Positions 1 to 6,303 of a stretch of DNA of 14,186 bases are shown here, one piece after another. Origin of the DNA: Propionibacteriaceae bacterium. Lineage in GTDB: Bacteria > Actinomycetota > Actinomycetes > Propionibacteriales > Propionibacteriaceae. A program made the position numbers and the translations under genes. Position 1 is the stretch's first letter. The number at the start of each line of letters is the position of its first letter. A model generated the notes under the pieces. That model had not been told where the DNA came from and did no database searches. It saw only the letters and a program-made list of their open reading frames with translations. The DNA lies in contig JAICEV010000035.1 in the NCBI GenBank assembly GCA_025923975.1, forward strand, positions 1 to 14,186, read 5' to 3'.

Positions 1-751
1 GGTGTCGGCGGTCGAAAGGCCAAACCACAGCAATCGCGCGGCCAACGACCAGATCTTCCGACACTAATGCATTCTGACCCTTGGCAAGCCCCACTTGCAC
101 GTCATTCAGATGACACCGCGAGTCGCGGCTGTGATCGCGGTTGTCACCCATCACAAAGAAGTGACCAGCCGGGACGACCACATCGAATTTGATCGCCGAT
201 GGCCGTATCGGCGCGCCGTAAGGTGCGATGACGAGGTAGGCGTTCTCATCGAGGGCGTGCCCGTTGACTGTCACACGACCGGCTTCGTCGCAGCAGACCA
301 CCCGATCTCCCGGCTGGCCGATTACCCGCTTGATCAGATGCTCGGTACTCGTATCGGGCAGCACTCCGACAAATTGGAAGGCTTTGCCAATGGGACCCCG
401 CTCGCGCGGGGTCGTCCCAGTGAGCCAGCCGCCCGGATCCTCGAAGACGATCACCTCGCCACGCTTGACCGGAGTGACCTTCTCCACAAGGACTCGGTCG
501 TGCACTTGCAGCGTGTTCTCCATCGAGACCGACGGGATCAAGAACATCTGACCGACAAACCCACGCAGTAGCGAGGCGACAATGACTGCGCCGACGACGA
601 CGGCCGTCAATTCCTTGAAGAAGGCCAGCACATGCTGGGAAAAGCTGAGGTGCTCCGGATCGGAGTCCTTGGAATCGAGCTGCTCCGGCTGGGGCTGGCT
701 GACCTGCTGCAACGCGCGTCGCGGCTCTGGCTTGAGCCACCGGTTCGCCAT
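1..751 (-). CDS. lepB: Signal peptidase I, 3' end cut by window edge
   Basis: Membrane serine protease that removes signal peptides from exported proteins on the outer face of the cytoplasmic membrane. Reading from ATG at 751 gives 250 codons with no stop before the left edge; the end of box E is already passed, so only a short C-terminus is missing. Visible: a Gln/Glu/Pro-rich cytosolic N-terminus (1-46), one membrane segment (about 47-61, then LRGF), the catalytic-serine box PSVSME with Ser75, the general-base box HLIKRVIGQPGDRV with Lys140, and GDNRDHSRDSR at 201-211. The Ser/Lys dyad and box spacing fit the type I family. It starts 18 bases after rplS ends on the same strand, so the two are probably co-transcribed. 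The ribosome binding site is weak (GGTGG about 8 bases upstream). Identity is secure. Confidence 0.95.
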   Translation of the reverse strand, partial: MANRWLKPEPRRALQQVSQPQPEQLDSKDSDPEHLSFSQHVLAFFKELTAVVVGAVIVASLLRGFVGQMFLIPSVSMENTLQVHDRVLVEKVTPVKRGEVIVFEDPGGWLTGTTPRERGPIGKAFQFVGVLPDTSTEHLIKRVIGQPGDRVVCCDEAGRVTVNGHALDENAYLVIAPYGAPIRPSAIKFDVVVPAGHFFVMGDNRDHSRDSRCHLNDVQVGLAKGQNALVSEDLVVGRAIAVVWPFDRRH

Positions 752-769
752 GCTGCAACCACCGGCAAA

Positions 770-1123
770 TCAGCTGGCGTCGCGCTTTTCCTTGATCTTG
801 GCTGCCTTGCCGCGCAAGCCTCGCAGGTAGTAGAGCTTCGCCCGGCGTACGTCGCCGCGACGTTCCACCTCGATCTTGTCGATGATCGGGCTGTGCAGTG
901 GAAAAGTACGCTCCACCCCTACCCCGAAGCTCACCTTGCGGACCGTGAATGATTCCCGGACGCCATCGCCTGCGCGAGAGATCACCACACCGGTGAAGAC
1001 CTGGATTCTGGAGCGAGTGCCCTCGACGACCTTGACGTGAACCTTGACGGTATCGCCTGGACGGAAGGCGGGAAGATCGCTGCGAATCGATGCTTGGTCG
1101 AGCTCGTTGATGAGCTTGCTCAT
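770..1123 (-). CDS. rplS: 50S ribosomal protein L19
   Basis: Large-subunit ribosomal protein located near the 30S-50S interface. The 117-residue product matches the usual L19 length of about 115. Recognisable parts are the N-terminal MSKLINELDQASIRSD, the central FRPGDTVKVHVKVVEG and RIQVFTGVVISR, and the C-terminal RRAKLYYLRGLRGKAAKIKEKR. The start at 1123 is chosen over the longer in-frame option at 1246 because GAGGAAG lies six bases upstream and family homology begins at MSKLI. In many actinomycetes rplS directly follows trmD, but here trmD is about 9 kb away on the same strand with oppositely oriented genes between, so rplS must have its own promoter in 1124-1299. lepB follows after 18 bases. 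Confidence 0.97.
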   Translation of the reverse strand: MSKLINELDQASIRSDLPAFRPGDTVKVHVKVVEGTRSRIQVFTGVVISRAGDGVRESFTVRKVSFGVGVERTFPLHSPIIDKIEVERRGDVRRAKLYYLRGLRGKAAKIKEKRDAS

Positions 1124-1299
1124 GAAGACTTCCTCGCTGGTGCCACAGGTCACCAAGGTCTCACATCTAGATGAACTCAGTCCCGCAGCGAACGCTCCCC
1201 CTGTGGCAGGTGTCGTAGTCAGGACAGCAGCGGTCAAGTCTGCCACATCTGACGAGGCAAGACGAAATCGTCGTCAAGCCTGGCGGCAGGTGCCGCACA
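1124..1299. promoter_or_regulatory. Divergent intergenic region, rplS / lipoprotein
   Basis: This 176-base gap must hold the promoters for rplS (leftward) and the lipoprotein gene (rightward). It contains a perfect 10-bp palindrome CATCTAGATG at 1164-1173. Read leftward, the palindrome gives TAGATG, about 17 bases from a weak TTCGCT, a possible but poor rplS promoter. It also contains the inverted pair TGCCACAGG (1141-1149) and CCTGTGGCA (1200-1208), a further TGCCAC at 1241-1246, and a small inverted repeat GCGGCA-GG-TGCCGC (1283-1296) just before the lipoprotein start. A TTGACC on the leftward strand (1232-1237) has no good -10 partner. No promoter is convincing from sequence alone. Confidence 0.35.
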
Positions 1300-2103
1300 A
1301 TGATGCCCGTGACGTCTCCACCGGACCGTGCCCACCTCGCGCCACTGACGCGCCAGACGCTTCGTCGGCTCGGCGCGGCGGCAGCGATAGCCAGTTGTCT
1401 GCTGCTGGCGCAATGCTCCTGGCCCAACCCGGTGACCGGACCGACGCCCGGCCCGACCAGCGACAGCCTTTCCCCGAAACGCACAATCACCGACGCAAAC
1501 CTGATCACCGCTGCCGACCTGCCGCCCCCCATCGGCGGCGGGAAGGTGCTTGAAGACGACCGCAACGCCCGCTCGTTGGATCACCTGTCGATCTGCCAGC
1601 CGCAGCCCTTGGAAACCCTCGGTGCGTCGGCCATCAAGAGCCGCAGTTTTCGGACTCGCTATCCGTCCGGTGATCGACCATTCCCGCGCTCCTCGCTGGA
1701 GGACGAGCCGGATCGCTACGCCGTCGCGCTGCAATTCGCTGACCCGAGTGCTGCCCAGCGGGCCAAGTCGATCTTTGAAAACTGGGTCATAAGCTGCGCC
1801 GCGAGCAGGGAGCCGCCGCGTGACATTCGCGGGCTGCGGCCCAGCGTGGACTGGACCCCGGTGCCTGCCGATCCCGCCCAGGCCGAGGTCGCTGAAGTCG
1901 CCTATCGGTTAGACGGCTCCGCACCCAACGCCTACTACGAGAGCGTCGGATTGACCGTGCTGCAGGATCGGATGATGATCACGGTCCACCTCTTCTACGC
2001 CGACGAGTCTCCGTACTCATTGACCGTCGATGACGATGAGGGGGGTTTCGCCCATCCCCAGCTTGGTCTGATCGAGGCGGCCGGCCGAAGGCTATCTCAG
2101 TAG
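1300..2103 (+). CDS. Predicted lipoprotein, possibly with a PknH-like sensor-type domain
   Basis: The 267-residue product has an Arg-containing n-region (about 8-23), a hydrophobic stretch from 24 and a lipobox LLLAQC, so Cys39 should be lipidated and the rest anchored outside the membrane. A Pro/Thr/Ser linker follows (about 40-60), then a soluble domain with ITAADLPPP, a Cys in SICQPQ, and the segment YAVALQFADPSAAQRA...NWVISCAAS. The two Cys could form a disulfide. The combination of an A-Q/S-A-Q-like segment followed by W...SC resembles extracellular sensor domains of actinobacterial lipoproteins and PknH, but that is recall, not a search. It lies between rplS (divergent) and frdA (98 bases downstream, same strand). 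In M. tuberculosis a lipoprotein gene (lppW) occupies the rplS-trmD interval, though I see no clear similarity to it. ATG at 1303 is an alternative start. Function unknown. Confidence 0.8.
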   Translation: MMPVTSPPDRAHLAPLTRQTLRRLGAAAAIASCLLLAQCSWPNPVTGPTPGPTSDSLSPKRTITDANLITAADLPPPIGGGKVLEDDRNARSLDHLSICQPQPLETLGASAIKSRSFRTRYPSGDRPFPRSSLEDEPDRYAVALQFADPSAAQRAKSIFENWVISCAASREPPRDIRGLRPSVDWTPVPADPAQAEVAEVAYRLDGSAPNAYYESVGLTVLQDRMMITVHLFYADESPYSLTVDDDEGGFAHPQLGLIEAAGRRLSQ

Positions 2104-2123
2104 GGCAATCGCCGGGCGTCGCG

Positions 2124-2131
2124 TGTAAAGT
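2124..2131 (+). promoter_or_regulatory. Possible extended -10 for frdABCD
   Basis: TG followed directly by TAAAGT (2126-2131) resembles a -10 hexamer and would start transcription near 2138, just ahead of the inverted repeat at 2144-2170. No recognisable -35 lies 17 bases upstream (the sequence there is GC-rich and overlaps the lipoprotein stop), so this is a weak call made on the -10 and its position only. Confidence 0.25.
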
Positions 2132-2143
2132 TCCACGACGGCA

Positions 2144-2170
2144 GCGTGCCACGGCAGGCCAGTGGCACGC
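2144..2170. promoter_or_regulatory. Perfect 9-bp inverted repeat upstream of frdA, candidate operator
   Basis: GCGTGCCAC (2144-2152) and GTGGCACGC (2162-2170) are exact reverse complements around a nine-base centre. The dyad ends 30 bases before the frdA start and sits just downstream of the possible -10 at 2126-2131, where a repressor site or a leader hairpin would fall. It is not followed by a T-run, so it does not look like an intrinsic terminator for the lipoprotein gene. The core TGCCAC/GTGGCA also occurs three times in the rplS-lipoprotein gap. Whether protein or RNA uses it cannot be told from sequence. Confidence 0.45.
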
Positions 2171-2187
2171 CGCAAGGATCTGTGGAC

Positions 2188-2193
2188 GAGGAG
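2188..2193 (+). promoter_or_regulatory. Ribosome binding site deciding the frdA start
   Basis: GAGGAG lies seven bases before GTG at 2201 and four before the adjacent GTG at 2198. It favours 2201 and argues against the longer reading frame from GTG at 2162, whose first dozen residues would overlap the inverted repeat. Confidence 0.7.
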
Positions 2194-2200
2194 TTTTGTG

Positions 2201-3949
2201 GTGAGTGAAGGCGCGACTGCAGCCCATGACGTACTGCTCGTGGGGGGCGGCGCAGCCGGACTGCGGGCGGCGATAGCCATCGCCGAGACCAATCCAAGTC
2301 TCAGCGTTGCGGTGGTCTCGAAGGTCTATCCGATGCGCAGCCATACGGTATCTGCCGAGGGTGGAGCAGCCGGCGCGATAGCGGAGGGCGACACCCTCGA
2401 CGAGCACGCGTACGACACCATCTCAGGTAGCGACTGGCTCTGTGATCAGGATGCGGTGGAGGCATTCGTGCAGGAAGCTCCGCGCGAGCTGCTCCAGCTG
2501 GAGCACTGGGGCTGTCCATGGAGCCGTGAACCAGACGGGCGGATCGCCGTACGCGCCTTCGGCGGCATGAAGAACATGCGCACTTGGTTCGCCGCCGACA
2601 AGACCGGCTTCCACATGTTGCATTCGCTTTTCCAGACGTCCCTGAAATACACAGACATCACCCGGTACGACGAATGGTTCGTCACACGGCTCCTGGTCGA
2701 TGACGGACGCGTGCACGGAGTCGTGGCTATCGAGCTGATGAGCGGCCGGATCGAGGTCATCACCGCGAAGTCGGTCGTACTCTGCAACGGCGGTTCGGGC
2801 AAGGTCTTCCCGTTCACGACCAACGCCAACATCTGCACCGGTGACGGCATGGCACTGGCCTACCGTGCAGGTGCACCGCTCAAGGACATGGAATTCGTCC
2901 AATACCACCCCACGGGGCTTCCATTCACCGGCATCCTCATAACCGAGGCGACGCGCGCCGAGGGCGGTTGGCTGCTCAACAAGGACGGCTACCGCTACCT
3001 CCAGGACTACGACCTGGGCAAGCCGGAACCCACGCCGGTACTACGCAGCATGGAGCTCGGACCGCGTGACCGACTGTCGCAGGCCTTCGTACATGAGGTC
3101 GAGAAGGGCCGCACCATCGAGTCCCCGTACGGGCCGATCGTTCATCTCGACCTCCGGCATCTCGGGGCGAAGCTGATCGACACCAAGCTTCCAATGGTGC
3201 GAGAACTGTGTATGCAGTACGAGCGCATTGATCCGGTCACCGAACTCATCCCGGTCCGCCCGGTCGTGCACTACATGATGGGAGGGGTGCACACAGACAT
3301 CAATGGTGCGACTCCGATCGACGGGTTGTTTGCGGCCGGAGAGACCGCGTGCGTGACCATCAACGGCGCGAACCGGCTGGGCTCCAACTCGCTGCCGGAG
3401 TGCCTGGTGTTCGGCGCCCGCGCAGGCAGGGCGGCGGCAGAATACGCCACCAGCGCCAAGCAGCCATCCCCCGCCGTGATGCGCCAGGCCGACGACGAAG
3501 TGCGTCGGCTGGAACAGATGCGGTCGCCCGACAGGGGTCATGAGCAGATCGCCGATATCCGCGAAGAGATGCAGTCAACTATGGAGGACAGCGCAGGGAT
3601 CTTCCGTTCCGGCGACTCATTGGCCAAAGGCGTCGACCAGCTGGCTGAGTTGCAGCAGCGACTCGACCGAATCCAGCTCTACGACCAGACCTCTGCATTC
3701 AACACCGAGCTGGTCGCTGCTCTGGAATTGGCGAACATGCTCGACATCGCCGAGACCATCCTGCATTCCGCGGTGCAACGTGAGGAGTCCCGCGGCGCCC
3801 ATCAGCGGACCGACTTCACAACTCGCGACGACACACGCTTCCTCAACCATGCGCTGGCCTATCGTGACTCGGACGGTTCTGTCAGGATCGAGCGTTTGCC
3901 GGTGACAATCACGCGATGGCCACCCGGCGAGCGGGTGTACGGGAGGTAG
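2201..3949 (+). CDS. frdA: Fumarate reductase flavoprotein subunit
   Basis: Catalytic subunit that reduces fumarate to succinate on the cytosolic face, with electrons from FrdB. From GTG 2201 the product is 582 residues, the normal length. The Rossmann motif is GGGAAG (15-20). His48 in RSHTVSAEGG is the expected covalent 8-alpha-histidyl-FAD attachment. Active-site residues known from E. coli FrdA are present: His236 in HPTG, Arg289 in GPRD, His357 in HYMMGG and Arg392 in GANRLGSNSL. The C-terminus RWPPGERVYGR matches mycobacterial FrdA as I remember it. It is FrdA-type rather than SdhA-type because of the linked frdCD anchors and motifs such as GPRDRLSQAF. It opens frdABCD, and six bases separate it from frdB. 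The GAGGAG site sets the start. Direction in vivo is inferred; these enzymes can run both ways. Confidence 0.95.
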   Translation: MSEGATAAHDVLLVGGGAAGLRAAIAIAETNPSLSVAVVSKVYPMRSHTVSAEGGAAGAIAEGDTLDEHAYDTISGSDWLCDQDAVEAFVQEAPRELLQLEHWGCPWSREPDGRIAVRAFGGMKNMRTWFAADKTGFHMLHSLFQTSLKYTDITRYDEWFVTRLLVDDGRVHGVVAIELMSGRIEVITAKSVVLCNGGSGKVFPFTTNANICTGDGMALAYRAGAPLKDMEFVQYHPTGLPFTGILITEATRAEGGWLLNKDGYRYLQDYDLGKPEPTPVLRSMELGPRDRLSQAFVHEVEKGRTIESPYGPIVHLDLRHLGAKLIDTKLPMVRELCMQYERIDPVTELIPVRPVVHYMMGGVHTDINGATPIDGLFAAGETACVTINGANRLGSNSLPECLVFGARAGRAAAEYATSAKQPSPAVMRQADDEVRRLEQMRSPDRGHEQIADIREEMQSTMEDSAGIFRSGDSLAKGVDQLAELQQRLDRIQLYDQTSAFNTELVAALELANMLDIAETILHSAVQREESRGAHQRTDFTTRDDTRFLNHALAYRDSDGSVRIERLPVTITRWPPGERVYGR

Positions 3950-3955
3950 CTACAT

Positions 3956-4699
3956 ATGGCCGACAGCATCAGAATGCAAGTGACGCGGTACACGCCCGGC
4001 CCGGACTCGGTGCCCACTGTTGCCGAGTACGACGTGCCGCTGAGAAAGGATTGGGCAGTCCTCGACGGACTGAACTACATCAAGGACCACGTCGATAGCA
4101 GCCTTTCGTATCGCTGGTCCTGTCGCATGGGTATCTGCGGCAGCTGCGGCATGAACGTCGAGGGCGAGCCGAAGCTGACCTGTGCCACCTTCCTCACCGA
4201 CTACGCACCTGGCCCGGTACGGGTGGAGCCGTTGAGCAACTTCCCCATCGTCCGTGATTTGGTCGTCGACATCGAGGACTTCATGGAGAAGCTGCCGCGG
4301 GTCAAGCCGTGGATCATCCGAGACGATGACGTGACGGTCATCGACGGCGAATACCTCCAGACCCCGGAAGAGCTTGCGGAATACAAGCAGTTCAGCAACT
4401 GCATCAACTGCATGCTCTGCTATGCCGCCTGTCCGATCTACGGCCTCGAGCCGGACTTCATCGGGCCCGCTGCCATCGCGCTTGCGGAGCGGTACGACCT
4501 CGACTCTCGCGACCGCGGACAGCGAGAACGGCTTGACGTGCTCATTGAGAAGGAAGGCGTGTGGGGCTGCACATTCGTCGGTGAATGCACCACGGTATGC
4601 CCGAAGCACGTCGACCCGGCAGGTGCTATTCAGCGATACAAGCTCAAGGCCGCGAAAGAAAACCTCATGACGTTCCTGCTCCCGCGGGCTGCGCGATGA
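3956..4699 (+). CDS. frdB: Fumarate reductase iron-sulfur subunit
   Basis: Carries electrons from the quinol site in FrdCD to the flavin in FrdA through three iron-sulfur clusters. The 247-residue product has the [2Fe-2S] ligands Cys56, Cys61, Cys64 and Cys76 (CRMGICGSCG...C), the [4Fe-4S] ligands Cys149, 152, 155 with Cys159 (CINCMLCYAACP), and the third-cluster cysteines 205, 211 and 215 (GCTFVGECTTVCPK). In the FRD family 159, 205 and 211 typically bind [3Fe-4S] and 215 the [4Fe-4S]. All ligands are intact. GGGAGG at 3941-3946, inside the end of frdA, lies nine bases before the ATG. The TGA overlaps the frdC start in an ATGA junction, indicating translational coupling. Confidence 0.96.
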   Translation: MADSIRMQVTRYTPGPDSVPTVAEYDVPLRKDWAVLDGLNYIKDHVDSSLSYRWSCRMGICGSCGMNVEGEPKLTCATFLTDYAPGPVRVEPLSNFPIVRDLVVDIEDFMEKLPRVKPWIIRDDDVTVIDGEYLQTPEELAEYKQFSNCINCMLCYAACPIYGLEPDFIGPAAIALAERYDLDSRDRGQRERLDVLIEKEGVWGCTFVGECTTVCPKHVDPAGAIQRYKLKAAKENLMTFLLPRAAR

Positions 4700-5163
4700 G
4701 TGCGCCGGTCATGTACCGGCAGCCGGTGTCCAGGCTGTGGTGGTTGAAGAAGCGGACATACTTCGTGTTCGTAATGCGGGAGCTCAGCTGCATCTTTGTG
4801 GCGTGGTTCGCGGTGTTCCTTATGGTCATGGTCTTTGCCATTGGACGCGGCGAGGCGTCGTACCAGAGATTCATGGATTGGGCTGCGTCGCCGGTCGTCG
4901 TTGCGATCAACATCGTGGCGCTTGCGTTCCTGGTGTTGCACACAATGACGTGGTTCGTGCTAACCGCGCACGCGACCCCGATTCGCGTTGGTGGCCGGCG
5001 CGTGCTGGCCATGCGGGAGGCTCGCGTCGCTGGCCGGATCGTGCCGGCGGCGACCGCGGTTCGCGTTGGCGGCCGGCAGGTGCCGGCGGCGATGGTGATC
5101 GCCTCGCAGTACGCGGGACTCGTCGTCGTATCGGCGTTCATCGCCTGGTTGGTCCTCCGATGA
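4696..5163 (+). CDS. frdC: Fumarate reductase membrane anchor subunit C, with expanded TM2-TM3 loop
   Basis: With FrdD it anchors FrdAB in the membrane and forms the menaquinol site. Three membrane segments are visible: about 29-50, 66-90 and 137-154. Motifs shared with E. coli FrdC as I recall it include MREL (its Glu is a quinone-site residue) and LHTMTWF (His and Trp near the quinone). The product is 155 residues, while E. coli FrdC is about 131 and the M. tuberculosis protein about 125. The excess is explained by a 13-residue unit present three times at 96-134 (IRVGGRRVLAMRE, ARVAGRIVPAATA, VRVGGRQVPAAMV). Removing two copies gives 129 residues. The loop is Arg-rich, agreeing with a cytosolic location. 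The start overlaps frdB (ATGA) and the stop overlaps frdD (ATGA), so the ATG at 4696 is preferred to the longer frame. Confidence 0.92.
   Translation: MSAPVMYRQPVSRLWWLKKRTYFVFVMRELSCIFVAWFAVFLMVMVFAIGRGEASYQRFMDWAASPVVVAINIVALAFLVLHTMTWFVLTAHATPIRVGGRRVLAMREARVAGRIVPAATAVRVGGRQVPAAMVIASQYAGLVVVSAFIAWLVLR
4981..5097 (+). repeat. 39-bp tandem repeat, three copies, inside frdC
   Basis: Three consecutive 39-bp units start at 4981, 5020 and 5059. They begin ATTCGCGTTGG, GCTCGCGTCGC and GTTCGCGTTGG, and each carries GGCCGG then GTGC(T/C)GG at the same offset. Units 2 and 3 agree at 29 of 39 positions. Units 1 and 3 agree at 24 of the first 29. The period is a multiple of three, so the reading frame is kept and 13 residues are added per unit. 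The divergence shows that the duplication is not recent. Confidence 0.9.
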
Positions 5164-5504
5164 CCAAACGACACATCGAACCAATTGTGTGGCTGTTGTT
5201 CAGCGCGGGCGGCGTGGCCGCTGCGGTGTTCCTGCCCATCCTGATTCTGCTGTTCGGGCTAGCCATCCCCCTCGGATGGGTCCGGCCTGACTACAACTAC
5301 CTGGATGCCGTTGTCAGCCACTGGCTCACGCGGCTGGTTCTGCTGGGTCTGCTCGTCGTCATGCTGTTCCACTCGGCACACCGGTTCAGATACACCCTCC
5401 ATGACGGGCTCCAGCTCCGATGGGAGGTGCCGATCGCTGTGCTGTCCTACGGCGGCGCGCTGCTCGGCTCGGCCGCCGCGCTACTTATCGTCTTGACGAT
5501 CTAG
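5160..5504 (+). CDS. frdD: Fumarate reductase membrane anchor subunit D
   Basis: Second hydrophobic anchor of the fumarate reductase, pairing with FrdC. The 114-residue product has three membrane segments (about 10-39, 57-73 and 90-113). WLLFSAGG near the N-terminus and LFHSAHRFRYTLHDGLQL after TM2 are typical of FrdD and resemble the mycobacterial protein as I recall it. It starts at ATG 5160, overlapping the frdC stop by ATGA, which makes it the last gene of a four-gene coupled operon. Its TAG ends at 5504 and the convergent sdhB stop begins at 5506, so only one base separates the operons and no terminator hairpin with a T-run is visible here. This enzyme type normally lacks heme, and I see no heme-ligand pattern. 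Confidence 0.92.
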   Translation: MTKRHIEPIVWLLFSAGGVAAAVFLPILILLFGLAIPLGWVRPDYNYLDAVVSHWLTRLVLLGLLVVMLFHSAHRFRYTLHDGLQLRWEVPIAVLSYGGALLGSAAALLIVLTI

Positions 5505-5505
5505 G

Positions 5506-6303
5506 TCAGTCCTCCTCATCCACCTCGGTTTCTCCCTTAGGAGCCGCCCTAGGCCAGTGGGAGCCGCCGTGGGTCAGAGCGCTGATCAGGTCCCGGTTGA
5601 GCCTGGAGATCGTCTCGAATGGAATGGCCTTGGGGCAGACTGCCGTGCACTCACCGATGTTGGTGCAGCCACCGAACCCCTCCGCATCATGCTGGGCCAC
5701 CATCCCAACCACCCGCGAGTAGCGCTCTGGCTGTCCTTGCGGCAGCAGGCCGAGGTGGGTGATCTTCGCGGCAGTAAACAACATCGCCGAGCCGTTGGGA
5801 CAGGCTGCGACGCAGGCACCGCAACTAATGCAGGTCGCCGCGTCGAACGCTCGGTCAGCATCCCGTTTGGGCACCGGCGTGGCATGCGCATCTGGTGCGG
5901 TGCCGGTAGGCGCGGAGATGTACCCACCGGCCTGGATGATTCGATCGAATGCGCTGCGATCCACGACCAGGTCTTTGATCACCGGGAATGGGTCGGCTCG
6001 CCATGGTTCGACGTCGATTACGTCCCCGTCGGAGAACGAGCGCATGTGTAGCTGGCATGTCGTGGTTTGCTGCGGGCCGTGCGCGACGCCATTGATCACC
6101 AGACCGCACATTCCGCAAATGCCTTCCCGGCAGTCGCTGTCGAAGGCTATGGGATCGTCGCCCTGCAAAGTCAATCGCTCATTCAGCACGTCCAGCATCT
6201 CCAGGAACGACATGTCCTCGGAGATGTCATTAACCCGGTAGATCGCCATCTTGCCTTTAGCCCGCCCGTTGGCTTGTCGCCAGACTCGAAGCGTGACGTT
6301 CAT
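5506..6303 (-). CDS. sdhB: Succinate dehydrogenase iron-sulfur subunit
   Basis: Electron-transfer subunit of the second complex II-type enzyme, linking SdhA flavin to SdhC heme/quinone. The 265-residue product has [2Fe-2S] ligands Cys58, 63, 66 and 83 (DCREGICGMCG...TTTC), [4Fe-4S] ligands Cys157, 160, 163 with Cys167 (CISCGACVAACPNG), and third-cluster residues Cys212, 218 and 222 (GCTNIGECTAVCPK). A Pro/Ala/Thr linker (about 130-146) and an acidic tail (ending EVDEED) are specific additions. CVAACPNGSAMLF is typical of the class that pairs with a single large cytochrome b subunit, as in M. tuberculosis Rv0247c from memory, and separates it clearly from FrdB in this window. The ATG overlaps the sdhA stop (ATGA), so the genes are coupled. 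It is last in sdhCAB and converges on frdD. Confidence 0.94.
   Translation of the reverse strand: MNVTLRVWRQANGRAKGKMAIYRVNDISEDMSFLEMLDVLNERLTLQGDDPIAFDSDCREGICGMCGLVINGVAHGPQQTTTCQLHMRSFSDGDVIDVEPWRADPFPVIKDLVVDRSAFDRIIQAGGYISAPTGTAPDAHATPVPKRDADRAFDAATCISCGACVAACPNGSAMLFTAAKITHLGLLPQGQPERYSRVVGMVAQHDAEGFGGCTNIGECTAVCPKAIPFETISRLNRDLISALTHGGSHWPRAAPKGETEVDEED

Noticed and set aside
246..758. Minus-strand open frame of 170 codons starting near the lepB start
   Set aside because: It is a different frame over lepB. The lepB frame carries the Ser75/Lys140 boxes, while this one is Ala/Arg-rich with no family features.
1124..1246. N-terminal extension of rplS to 1246
   Set aside because: The extra 41 residues are not L19-like, and a good GAGGAAG site sits six bases before ATG 1123.
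2144..2170. Intrinsic terminator for the lipoprotein gene
   Set aside because: The stem is good but is followed by CGCAAGG, not a T-run.
3950..4609. Long minus-strand open frame of 219 codons antisense to frdB
   Set aside because: It lies wholly over a gene whose Fe-S ligands are all intact in the plus frame. Its translation has no recognisable motif, and long antisense frames are expected in GC-rich coding DNA.
4981..5097. CRISPR-like array
   Set aside because: The three units are contiguous, with no spacers, and lie in frame within frdC.
5540..5568. Direct repeat GGAGCCGCC at 5540-5548 and 5560-5568 near the frd/sdh junction
   Set aside because: It is inside the sdhB C-terminal codons (GGSHWPRAAP region) and is explained by Gly/Ala codon use. 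It forms neither a dyad nor a terminator.
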